Source: Polymyxa betae
Taxonomy: Eukaryota > Endomyxa > Phytomyxea > Plasmodiophorida > Plasmodiophoridae
Direction: 5' to 3'
NCBI GenBank assembly: GCA_003693705.1
Contig: RBZT01000337.1
Location: 1-64,000, forward strand
Length of the DNA: 64,000 nt
Shown here: positions 15,001 to 25,100 of the stretch, in pieces
How the letters are laid out: each line of letters starts with the position of its first letter
How positions within the stretch are numbered: the first letter of the stretch is position 1
The notes under the pieces: generated by a model
What the model was told of the DNA's origin: nothing
The model's database searches: none
The model's input: only the letters and a program-made list of their open reading frames with translations
Program-made: the position numbers and the translations under genes

Positions 15001-17344
15001 CTTCGATGATGAAGGTGCCTACACGGAAGTAACCGGGACCGTCATGTCTCTACCAGCGGTGAAAGAATCCTCTGCCATTGTTTATGCTGGGTCTGAATAC
15101 CGAGTCATTAGGTTGTTACATTGCAGAATGTCATTGAACGTATCGCTAATGCAACATGTGACGTCATTATGAATATGGTGACGACTGTCAATTCTAACGA
15201 TACTCTCGTTACGATTCAGCTGAACAAGGCGTTCAGTGCATGTCAGACATCAGTAAGCCCAAGTGTCATGTTGGATAGTACATTGGGAATGCCAGTATCA
15301 CCAACACTCACCGCTACCGAAAGCAAAGGTCGGTCTTTTGAAAACCTATCGTGCGCTCTTTCACTGAAAAATTCTAATGTTTAGCAATTCTATCGAACGC
15401 CGTCAACATTGTAAATGAACTCGATCCGGATGTTCGCTACAAGCTATTCCTTATGTTCGATCAATATGCTACATCCAGCTCTCTATCCAACCAACGTCGA
15501 CTGTTGGCGATTACTTCGAATCCAGATACAAGCTGTCAGTTCATCCAAACAATCTCGCTCGGTCGTCTCATTTATGCTTTTTTCAGTGTTTGATCGATTT
15601 TCAAACGGTGTTGCTGTAATTAAGGCTCAAAGTTCATCTTTGACATTACCAGATCAGGTAAACGATTACGAGTTTGTTTCCGGGTAATGTTCTGATTTGT
15701 TGTTAATAGTATGATTTCTTCCCCGCTTATGCAAACTCGTCCACAACAACCCGTCGATTCCTAGCTCGTACAAATCCGCGCTCATACACATTCAATGTAG
15801 CAGCGATGTTCTCTTCGAGTCCATCTTATTCGTTCACCATTAACATTCCTTCTGCTTTCTACCAACAAAACAGAGCGGATGATGCCATGCTTTGGGGAAT
15901 TGCGGAAATCAACAATGATTTCACTCAGAGTAAGCTGACCTATTCTCAACATTTGCGAGTTTATGCTCATATTTATCAGGTATTGCAAATACCCCAGATC
16001 TGGTTGCACCAGTATCTCCTGTTGTTCAGTTCGGTGTCATGAACCCTAATTTCGCTCTAATCACTGAAACACCATCATCTCCAGTCATCATCAATTTCCC
16101 ATTATCAGGGTCGACATGTACATCATTGCCATGTTATGTTGAATGTCGTCAATTCCTCAACTCGACACGAAACTGGAATGTAACCAGCACTGTTGTCACC
16201 ATGAATCAGACACAATTGACTCAAGTAAGGCTCTCCATTCTATTGGAAATGCAACCGAAATTAAGATAGTTATTAGGTCAGCTGTGCTGTGTCATCATCA
16301 ACTGGATTTGTTGCAGTATACAAAACTGTTTCAAGTTCATCGTCGGCACCACTATCTGTAAAGTCTTCAAACTCAACATCAAACGCTACGAAATCAACCA
16401 CACGAACAAGCCCAGCTACCATTCCACAAGCTTCAGTATTGGAAGGTCCAACACCAGCGCCTTCATTCAGTCAATATATAACGACGACTCACGCTCCTGT
16501 TCAAGCTCTAGCAGTTACATTGCGGCTTATGCTCAACTTTACTCAAGTCAATGCTGCTTTTACATCGTTCGCCACATCATTTGCGAACTCAATATCAACT
16601 GCCATTGGTATTCCTGCAAGTCGTATCAAAGTTATTTCCATATCTGAAGGTATGCTCTCGGTTAGATAGTGGATTTTGCATGTAATGACTTTGGTTCCAG
16701 GAAGCGTTATCGTCAGATTCGTAATTTTGCCAGATGTTACATCGTCATTATCTCCTTCGGACGTACTGCAACAGATCACAAATCAATTGCAAGATCCAAA
16801 CAGTGCCTTGCGAAGTGACACAAGTTTGAACGTTGATTCCAACTTCACCCCGATTTCAGATACGGTTATTGATTGTGGTGACGGGACTTGGAGATCATCT
16901 TGTACGGGGTCATCACCAGCACCAACCCCAGCTCCTACTGCACAAGACACAGCAAAAGGTTTAAATCCGGGAGCAATAGCTGGTATTGTCATCGCTTCGG
17001 TCGCCTTCATCGGAATTGTCATTATACTTTTACGACGAATGCGACGACGTCGTCTTGCTCGAAAACTAATTGAAGAGCCTCCTGCCCAAATGGCGCCAAA
17101 CCCCATTCTATATGTTCAACAATCACCTGTTGGTATTCAACCAGTAATGCCTCAGGCTGTAGGTGTTGGTCAAGGAATGTTTGTTGGTTCCCAACCTGCA
17201 TTCCCGGTTATGCAATCTAATCCCGTTCTTGCATATCCTGTTTTGCAACCCAATATGGCTGTTGGCGTTCCAGTAGGACAGTCACCGGCTGCACTTTATG
17301 TGGCTCAACAGGTACCGGCACCAAATCAGCAACCCAATCAATGA
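1..17344 (+). CDS. Giant mosaic single-pass surface protein (5' end outside window)
   Basis: One long gene, entered in frame 2 at the left edge and ending TGA at 17342-17344, about 5,020 codons in view. Order: Lys/Ser/His repeats, Ser/Thr/Asn-rich tandem repeats, duplicated cysteine-anchored helical modules (1210-3770, 3955-7029, continuing to about 9495), a CxxxC region, FN3-like domains (10530-11850), cadherin-like segments (11900-12860), a REJ/PKD-like part (13520-14280), a SEA-like stretch near 16500-16800, one TM helix and a cytoplasmic tail. Introns (+/-1 nt): 147-201, 1585-1632, 1788-1842, 1961-2006, 2119-2179, 2880-2928, 3187-3236, 3401-3452, 3536-3590, 3771-3819, 4371-4418, 4592-4647, 4772-4819, 4941-4985, 6427-6480, 6648-6695, 6789-6834, 7030-7077, 7477-7526, 7736-7787, 8042-8091, 8359-8411, 8573-8622, 8755-8803, 9496-9549, 10224-10269, 10477-10527, 10996-11050, 11849-11896, 12070-12122, 12331-12379, 12491-12543, 12688-12727, 13472-13522, 14145-14193, 14377-14429, 14575-14624, 14832-14880, 15080-15126, 15329-15384, 15535-15586, 15658-15709, 15930-15979, 16225-16276, 16650-16700. 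Adhesion or recognition is inferred; no close named homologue is recognised. Confidence 0.8.
2..130 (+). repeat. Lys/Ser/His/Ala-rich short repeats in the giant protein
   Basis: Frame 2 reads as imperfect 8-10 residue units of the type STAHAASTKK and SGTHAATVK, cut by the left edge of the window. It lies directly ahead of the first visible intron and is lysine-rich, unlike the Asn/Ser/Thr-rich repeats that follow. Confidence 0.7.
427..1176 (+). repeat. Tandem ~61-residue Ser/Thr/Pro repeats with N-glycosylation sequons
   Basis: Three near-identical units begin at 607, 793 and 976 (186, 183 and 186 bp), preceded by a shorter diverged copy from about 427. Each carries sequons such as NATY and NGTH, a PSPSAYNTIKP-type block and a PTTKP block. 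Unit lengths stay multiples of three. The composition predicts a heavily N- and O-glycosylated stalk outside the cell. Confidence 0.9.
3828..3955 (+). repeat. NGPF minisatellite linker between modules 1 and 2
   Basis: Alternating 15- and 18-bp units encode repeated NGPF, NGPFPS and NGPFT motifs, flanked by two PPTN blocks. It sits between two copies of the large helical module and acts as a low-complexity Pro/Gly/Asn linker. The reverse strand is also open here, a by-product of the repeat. Confidence 0.85.
5918..6066 (+). repeat. Three 48-bp repeats encoding SWSPMGSFSPTPAPSA-type units
   Basis: Three 16-residue units alternate SWSPMGS with FSPTPAP inside a longer Pro/Ser/Gln-rich insertion (about 5840-6330) in module 2. 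The insertion has no counterpart in module 1. It is probably a flexible, O-glycosylated spacer. Confidence 0.85.
9550..10476 (+). other. Cysteine-rich CxxxC repeat region of the giant protein
   Basis: Around thirty cysteines fall in about 290 residues. Several segments share the spacing C-x3-C-x10/11-C, for example CSPQC, CSASC and CDFNC, each followed by 10-11 residues and another Cys. CSTSAC follows the pattern loosely. It is probably a disulfide-stabilised extracellular repeat. No named domain is recognised. Confidence 0.65.
13523..14280 (+). other. REJ/PKD-like domain region of the giant protein
   Basis: Translation shows a PKD/REJ-type signature: LLLDGSKSTDPD, then a FNWDV strand, then GLYSVYLTVTDD. 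This order (DGSxSxDPD, then an aromatic strand, then Y-x-V-x-L-x-V-xD) is typical of PKD and REJ domains in polycystin-like surface receptors. The polycystin channel domain is absent here. Confidence 0.65.
16970..17032 (+). other. Transmembrane helix of the giant protein
   Basis: A run of about 21 hydrophobic residues (GAIAGIVIASVAFIGIVIIL) is followed at once by an Arg-rich stop-transfer segment (RRMRRRR). This predicts a type I membrane protein with a tail of about 95 residues rich in Pro, Gln and Val. Confidence 0.9.
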
Positions 17345-17367
17345 GTCCTTTCTATCATCAAACACTC

Positions 17368-17373
17368 AATAAA
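17368..17373 (+). promoter_or_regulatory. AATAAA poly(A) signal for the giant gene
   Basis: AATAAA lies 24 nt after the stop codon at 17342-17344, in an AT-rich 3' flank. Confidence 0.5.
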
Positions 17374-17739
17374 TGACTTTTTCGTTTGTGAATGATTGGA
17401 GTGTGAAGTTCTATCCATAGGCTTGAATCAGTTTGAATTAATGAATGCTTCTTGTCAAAAAAGCCAGCGCAGCTGCCGCCAAATCAAAATGTGATTGCTC
17501 CGATTCCGCATGCTCTTCGTGGAAAAGAATATCATATCTCGAGATATTCCATTCATTGCGAGTTGACTTGGAGCAAAATGTCAGAATTATATACTCACGA
17601 AATGGCAAGCAATGAATGGGCGATCAATCACCAAGGATATCGTGAGCGCCTAATCGGATTGCATCTCGGATTGAACGTAAATTAACTCGTGAGGTTGACA
17701 CCACCACCAAATATCCTCCAGGTTTTTGAAGCATATTTA
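17374..17739. other. Intergenic interval with a doubtful small ORF
   Basis: This lies between the giant gene and the stop of PUM3. A plus-strand frame is open to 17685 (ATG at 17578, 35 codons). It has no recognised motif and no splice-linked partner I could justify, so I do not call it a gene. Otherwise it holds the 3' flanks of two convergent genes. Confidence 0.4.
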
Positions 17740-19760
17740 TTATTTGCAAAGTTCCTGTAACTTCTTCAGTCCTGGAACCGTAGAGAAATCAACCTTCTTC
17801 AATGACTTCTTAACGGCAGCGCGGATGTCAGGACGAGATTCCACCAGAGGAACCAAGATCCAAACAGCTCGTGATTTCAATATAGCTTGCAAATTGGTTA
17901 AGCAGAAATCAGTGAACACTGGATGCATTAATGATTGCGAGGAAGTACAGAGAGACTTGAAAACACGATGGGCGACTGGATGGGCAATAAGGTGCTCTCC
18001 GTCTAAATCTGTGGAATACCAAATTTAGCAATTAATGAGAATGCCTGTTAGAATACGAACCTGTTAAATCCCCCTGAGATAAGCAAGATACCAAGGCTTC
18101 GAGATAGTCCTTTGCTGCATCCTGTACATCATCGTTCATCTCCATTGCACATTTCAAGCAGTTCTCAAACAATCCCGATAACGAACGATCACGTAACATA
18201 TTCTGGAAATAAATCAGAAAACAGCCACATCAATGAGATATCCACTTACACTAGCTAATAGGAAATTATCTTTCAATGTGGAGATCATTGCTGGAACGAA
18301 ATGCTTCAGGTTATCGTTCCGTCGAACATCGTCTGATTTCTTGCTCATCGACTCAACAGTCTTCAAGATGCCACGTTCTGCAGGTGTAAAATATCGAGCT
18401 TGACCAGGTGCAATAACTTGCAGTAGGACTTTACTTCCAGCAGGTGATTGCATTAAATCACAGATCTCTGGTAATAGTTCATTAATGACACATTTCTGTA
18501 GCATGACCGCATCATCAATAATCGTTAAAGCCTTGGCTACAGCCAAATATCCCTAAACAATAAATGACTTTAAATTCGATTTCCTACGACTATGTATGAA
18601 TACATACATCACTGTCTTTGGCCATGATGACAACTTGGCCTTTCCACGACTTGATAATCGTTTTACGAAGTTTCGGGGTCGAATAGTCCAGCATAATGCA
18701 AGTAGCAATAACCCCATCAAGTGTAGCACATATCTGTAGAGTATGATCTTTCAAGGATTCAATTAACGATTCTCGATCAGTGACATTCGTTAGATAATGT
18801 CGTAACAATGTATGAAACAATGATAGTTGCATAGTTCCTTTAGCAATGCATTTATCAAGGAACATGCGAACTTCTCCTAACAGAGTATCACGTTTTTTTT
18901 CATCCAGTGATTGTAATAGTTCTGGCAATGAAGGTGCCGGTTTTGAAGTATCACGAAAGACACTGTTGTAGAATTAGTTGCTTAAAGGGTGTCAAGAAAT
19001 CCAATGGTACGAACCTGTGTTCTTTACCATAGAATTCAAACAATAGATCATTCTTCTGGTTGGAATTGCAAGCTGATCTCCAGGCGAGGTCAACAATCTT
19101 AAATGCGACCCGATGTTTGCAGAGTCGGGCGATATTTCCTTTCAGCTCAGAGATGATCTGCGCCTGGATTGAACGGGATCCATAACGAAGGATCTTTAAG
19201 ATAACATGATAACCATACTGGTTCATGCATAACTCCAATACATGCCTAACAGTCAATCAGATATCTACAAGATGCTGCCAGTGCATTAAGATACCCTTTT
19301 AAGCCTTCAGCGATAACGATTCGTTGGGCGTCACTACCATATTTGATACAGGACTGAATCAAACGGCTGACGTCGTGCTTCAGGCAGATCTGATTGATCA
19401 ACGAGCTAATCTCTCTTAAGACCGCCTCGACACGATTGATACGTTCCTCGGGAGAAGCGTTTTTGATCGATTCCGAGCCCCAAGCAACACGTGCTGCAGT
19501 AATCACATTGTTGTGAAGGCGACGAGATTTCCGTTCCCGTAACAAAGCTTTCTGAGTACTGCGGTTAGAGCTGGATTTTCGTTTATCACCGGCTTTGGTT
19601 TCAGGGTCTTCAGCGTCCAGCGAATTGTCTTCGTCTTGTTCTTCAACTTCTTCTACTAGAGACCAATTTAACACATTGCTGGCTCATGAGCTGAAGACAA
19701 AGTACCTTCCGAAGGAATAGATCCTTCGTCAGAATCCTCAATAAGTTCGATTTTCGCCAT
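17740..19760 (-). CDS. PUM3: Pumilio homolog 3 / Puf6-type nucleolar RNA-binding protein
   Basis: PUM3/Puf6 proteins bind nucleic acid through a long Pumilio-like solenoid and act in the nucleolus in large-subunit biogenesis. Seven exons give 571 residues: 19706-19760, 19295-19655, 19015-19245, 18608-18962, 18250-18552, 18061-18202, 17740-18008; all frames close. An acidic N-terminus (EEVEEQDEDN) and a basic stretch (RERKSRRLHNN) precede Puf-like repeats (SRLIQSCIKYGS, ELCMNQYGYHVILKIL). The CPL domain follows from about residue 235 to the C-terminus. The start MAKIELIEDSDEGS is the first ATG, with a 50-nt intron behind it. The 49-nt intron at 19246-19294 joins a broken repeat back into register. 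Identification is firm from repeat order and the CPL domain. Confidence 0.93.
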
Positions 19761-20834
19761 TTGTCGGAAAAGAAAATCGTCAAACTTTGGAAGTCCCTGA
19801 TTTTCCAAATTCTCCAGGTGCAAGATCCCAGATCAATTCAATCACGCAGTCCGTACAATTGTTTTTATTGCCGTCGCGGCAACCTTTTAGGCAAAAACTT
19901 GAATTTCAGTCCAAAATTTAGAGGTCGCGAAGCTTTTTTTATAAATTTTTCGTTATTGACAACGGAAGACAACGGAATTGTCCGATGGGGTTTCTTCGCT
20001 GCATGACCCACTGCAAACCGCCATCTTTCACCATAAACATCGATAAAACGATCTGAAATTTAAGCGAAGCGCCGTACTGTCGGTAAGGAAACCGATAGTG
20101 CTCGAGAAACCACCCAGTTCAACCCTGTCCAGGAGCGTAGATGTTTTTCGCTGACGCTTGTTCAGATGTCAAGAAGACGGAGCGACATGAAAGTGTTGCG
20201 GCGTCATCAGCTGGGTCTCACTCTCACAGCAACAAGGTCCCACCCATTGCATGGAGGAGGCTGCGCAACAACAAGGTACCACCCACCCATGACCCATTTT
20301 ATGGAGAAGGAATCCTCATACGCTGAGGGCTGCACTGGAGGCTGCGCGTGAGGCTCCGCACTGTTGAATTCTGATTTTCCGTGCATGTATAAATAGATGG
20401 CCGCGGCGGTATGTACTGCATCTTTGTAGAAAATTTGGTTTTCTGTTTTTTTTCTACCGAATGTACTTAAGATTAAAATCGTACTGTAGCCTGTCAACTG
20501 GACAACACTAAACGCAAATACATGATAACAGTCATTGATTTACACTTTTTGGCATTATCAGATTGTCAGCATCAAAGCCAGTTCGGGCGATATTCGAAAG
20601 TTATCAGTTCACCATTGACAGGTTTCTTCATCTCCGCCTAATCGAAAACGAGTATCCAAAACGAGTGAAAGTACAGAATGATTGAGAATTCCATTACTTG
20701 ATGTGACAGAAGTGCTCTTGCTTGCTTGCGGACTGTTGGGCCTACGATAACAGTAGGCTGCGACCGACAAGTCGTGGTGCTGTAGAGGGTGACTACTGGT
20801 TGGAGAGGGAGGCCTTCACATTTCTCATGGCTAA
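19761..20834. other. Divergent intergenic region between PUM3 and SGF29
   Basis: About 1.07 kb separates the two divergent start codons. Short ORFs in it (such as 20141-20326) have no family features. It holds direct repeats at 20230-20347 and a TATA-like TATAAATAG near 20388. No RNA gene is recognised. Confidence 0.6.
20230..20347. repeat. Interleaved direct repeats in the PUM3-SGF29 intergenic region
   Basis: A 17-mer of the form CAACAAGGTMCCACCCA occurs at 20230-20246 and 20269-20285 with one mismatch. GGAGGCTGCGC occurs exactly at 20256-20266 and 20337-20347. They could be regulatory sites or debris of a local duplication. Confidence 0.5.
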
Positions 20835-22094
20835 ATGGCCCAGCCTAATGATGATGTCAGTTTAGTCGAGTTAGTCCATTTGTGGTTGTGTAATCAGGGC
20901 TGACCAGCGTAGGCAGTTCCATGCCCTGAAGAAGGTTCGCGAGCAGGCTCAGGCGGAATTCGAGAAATCCGAGCAAACGATTCGAAAATTGCTGAATGTG
21001 CTGGATGGTCGGATGGTCGAATATTGTTCAGAGCGGTTTCGTCTGACATAGGGGTTAGAGACGGACTCGAAAGGCATCACGGCTTTGTATGCGACCGATG
21101 CAATGCGGCGACAGTTCCTGTCAGCTTTCGGAACGTCTACTGATGAGTTCAGGTTAGACTTATAAGAGTATTTTTTCGAATTATAACTGTTTAGACATGC
21201 TGCTTCACTAGCAAGTCGTTTGCAGTCTTTCATACAAAGCAAAACCTCATCGCGACAACGTAAATTGCACTTTGCTATCACATAAGATTCTGATCTATTT
21301 GTACAGCCCGAATGGCTTCCAGAGTGCATCCGCCACGTCCATATGGGACTCCTGTTATTCGAGCTTCAGAAGAGTGCGCTTCCTTCGTTGAGGTTGACGT
21401 GATCTGATACGTTCACAGTGACATATGGACCCATAAACCCAGCGCGCCTTTTGAACCTGGATCTCAGGTCGCTGCACTTATAGACGAGTTTTCAGAACCG
21501 AATTTATGGATACTTGCTCAAATAAGATCATTCGATCATGAGCGCTGCCGATACACAGTTATCGATAATGAAACTGACGTTGCAGATGGGATTGTGCATC
21601 CAGAATCGGCAAAGTCTCTTTTCCTTTGCTTTTAATCGCAATGTTCTGATAAGTTCACAGGAACTATCTCGTTGATTGTGACAGGGTTTTATTGCTGCCA
21701 TCGCTATCTAATATTCCGGTTATATCCCGTCATGACTTTCGAAAGGACGAATGCGTTTTAGCCATTTTCCCGCAAACCACTGTTTTCTATCCTGCTACTG
21801 TAGTATCAGGGCCCAAAAAGGTCTTGTGTTGTACTAGTATAATTGTGGATTGCATCAACATTGCAGTTGTCGTAGGGTTATTATGTATTGCAATTCGCTG
21901 ATGACGAATGCAATCAGCGCCGAATATCTAGTGCTCACGTTGTTCCTCTGCCTGTATTGCACCAAAAAAATTTAGGAATGTTTTCTCTTATTTTTCATTT
22001 AATAGGCCCGGTATTACAATGCAGTCGACAAGGTTTCAATCTGAATACTTGCCTGATTAAGCCGTCATTTTATATCTCTAATCCATACTTGTAA
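20835..22094 (+). CDS. SGF29: SAGA-associated factor 29 (tandem Tudor histone reader)
   Basis: SGF29 is a SAGA/ATAC subunit that reads H3K4me2/3 through a C-terminal double-Tudor (SGF29_Tudor) domain. My model gives 298 residues: exons 20835-20855, 20908-20997, 21052-21152, 21195-21259, 21323-21392, 21443-21613, 21661-21820, 21876-22094. The N-terminal half is a coiled coil; then a segment MGLLLFELQKSALPSL corresponds to the conserved pre-Tudor helix. The first Tudor begins at PGSQVAALIDEF and includes LWILAQIRSF. The second shows ECVLAIFPQTTVFYPATVV, the hallmark SGF29 strand-loop. The start ATG, the ends of the second exon and the 21260-21322 intron are less certain than the Tudor part. The last 40 residues are non-conserved and may be an unspliced tail. 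It converges on the CNB gene with only 25 bp between. Confidence 0.85.
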
Positions 22095-22119
22095 ATTTGT
22101 CAACATAATGTATTATTAA

Positions 22120-25100
22120 TCAATCGCCCAATGGTCTTGGGTCAAGTTTCAGTTCTCGAATAGACTTCTCTTCAGTATCTTTCATCAAACTCGATGCGCA
22201 ATCGTTGGTTTGTCGCAGAGGTTTATCGTTTACCTCTTCAGCTATTTCTGGATAATCAATTACGTCTGTGAGTCTGGATTGATCATTGACTCCCTGCGAA
22301 ATGCCTGCAATTAAAGAATGATATCATTATGAATTCGTAAATGAGGGGATTATATTATACCAGAATCCAGCTGTGATTTGGGTTTAACAGATTTCGCAGT
22401 TACTTCGATCTGAATGCTCTCGTTGTTTAACTGGATGCTATTTCTCAGTGTCCCACCTCGTGCCATCATTATCGATCGCCTTTTCTCTCCGCGTTCTTTG
22501 ACCAGCTTTTCTATTGGTGCCAGAATTTCTTTATACAGATTAGACTAGCGCAAACTGGATTGTAATCACAATACCTGGAGCAAATGAAAGAAATTTTTGG
22601 AACGAATCATGAGAGATTGTTAAGAACAAGCACGGCGTAAGTGTAGCCACAGTAGCGTTTCTAAATTTTCGACTCTGTTCATAAAACGATAAAGGAATAA
22701 CGGTTGTAGCGCATTACCTTGGCTTAACAGGATTTAGTAAGGCTGCTTCACCAAAGAACTCCCCGACTGATAGCGTTCCAATTTCCATTCCCTGATGTGT
22801 TACCTTTATACTATATCAAATACATGTCACAGGAAAACACGGATTTGATGTTACCTGGACTGTCCCGTTCAAAATTAAATATAAATGGTCGCCTTCATCG
22901 CCTTCTGAGAAAACAGCAACATCTTTCTCCATAGATTTATACACCAACAGTGACGCCAGAAGCTCCTTTTTTGACCACTGTTTTTTCAAAAGATTACTGA
23001 TTGGAGTAATTCGTATCTGGAGGAGAACATACAGGCTTGTTTTCGCGAAGAGCATCGAATAACTTGAATTTCTTGAGTGTGCCAACCGTTCTCCTCAGGA
23101 TTAATGACGTGAATGTTTCTGTCAATTCGGGAGCTATCTTTCGCAAACGTGTAAAGGCATGATACGATAACGAGCATAACAAACAATTGTCCACGCCTAA
23201 TAAGCAGCCAGTTGCACTTAATTCACTCAAACGCTTAACGAGCAGGAATCGCTTACAAGTAATTGTAGCTGTCCGAGGTGTGTCCAGAATAAGAGAAATT
23301 TCGCCAAACCAGTCATCGGCTTTAAGTGTTCCCAACGCAATCGTGTCGTATTCGTTAAGGATTGTTACTTTAAGTTTCCCTGTGCCAGCAATGTCTGAGA
23401 CAGTGGCTTTTTATGAACTATTGGATTACCTTCGACGACAATATAGAAAGTACGATCCATATCGCCCTCACGGCAAACAACTTCACCGGCTTGACATTCG
23501 CGGAACTGAAATAATAGTCCCAATAAAGAAATCTTAGACCACTGATTGCTAACAATTAGCGCCAATGTGCAATTATTTTTGAAACCATACAGGCTTATTT
23601 TCTTTGAGTCCAGAGAAGAATGCTAGCCTTGAAAGCCACGTTGAGTTGCGTAAGTTGACAGTTTGGTCGACACGGCGGGCGAACTCTGGGGCAAATTCGC
23701 TGAATCTCGGATAGTTTGTTATTGGCAACCTAATCACAGTTGATGAATGATGTTCAGCAACAATAAAAAAGGATCTGAACTTCATAAGCAATGTTTTTTC
23801 GATTGTAGTCACCGTACTGGTAAATGATTTACCAATATCGCCAAACCAATCATTCTTGTCCAGGCGATTGCCGCTCTCAGGGTCTGAGTCCATACCAATT
23901 CCCGATGAGACTGACACCTTCAGTAGCAAATTCAAATTCGGCAAAGCATCTAGCAGTGACAAAAAGTACCGATCCGGAAACGATATGGTATATTCCAGTA
24001 GATGGTTCACCTACTTTATAGACCTGAGTAGTTTCAGGGAATTCTTCGAACTAAAACTATTTAGATACCAGTCAATCAGCATGCTAAGGGAATCTACCTG
24101 AAACAGGGACGCGAATTTAAATAGTCGATCCTGATCGAACTGCACAAGTGGACCAATTTCTTTGACCTACGTCCTCTTCATTTTGTATGCAGAGAATCGA
24201 TCAACAAGCTGAACCTTCAAATTGGCGAAGTATGGTAGGACTTTGAGAACATCGGCAACAGTTGTCAACATAGAATTTATGTAGTCTGGATGGGTTTGCA
24301 AAGAGGGTAGGATGCGTATAAATTTGAGAAAACTGTCTTTGGGAATAAAAGCAAATGTTGATGGTCTTATCGTGTATGCATTCAGTATATGACTGCAGCG
24401 GTTTGTCATGTAATAACAACCTGGATAAAATGTGTATGTGATTTCAACAGACGGAATGAGTTTGGAAAGCATACCGGCAATGCCGCCACGATTTAGTGTT
24501 GAAAGTGGAGTTTCGACTCCTTCAGGCGAGCGGTACGAAAATCTTACTGCCCCTTCAATGATAATATAGGCACCTTCAGCAACAGATCCCTAAGGGATAA
24601 TGATTATTCTGATAAAATTACTCAGTAGTGTTTTGTACTTGTGCCCATATTTGTTCATGCTCTTGAAAGACAACCGCTCGCATCATAGTTAACGCCTGAT
24701 CAGAAAAGGACCACTGAGCTCAATATCAGACATGTAAGTTGCCACATACAAAGCAGATCTCGGAATCATTGAGTGGCTGGAAAATTGGCAGCTCTTTGAG
24801 GATAGCAATCTTTGACTTAACTGAAGCTGATCCCCATGCGGCAGTGATACCCTTTTTGTGCTAATTCGTAATATCAGTATGCATATATCCCTAAACGAAG
24901 CTATTTACAGCTTTCATAGAAGCGCCTCCTGATGGCTTCGCTTCAGTTTGACTTTCTTCGTCTTTTTCTGATCTAGGAGGAGTCTAATTCATGATGTGTG
25001 AATGGCTTTATGCCATAAGATACCTTTGAGAATCCTCGTCATGTTCGGATCCCATAGAGTCTTTGAGATGACTTATGCATTCCGGGACAATCCTGCAGAC

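Noticed and set aside
18951-19260. PUM3 appearing as two broken genes near 19250
   Set aside because: A 49-nt intron (19246-19294) restores the Pumilio repeat register.
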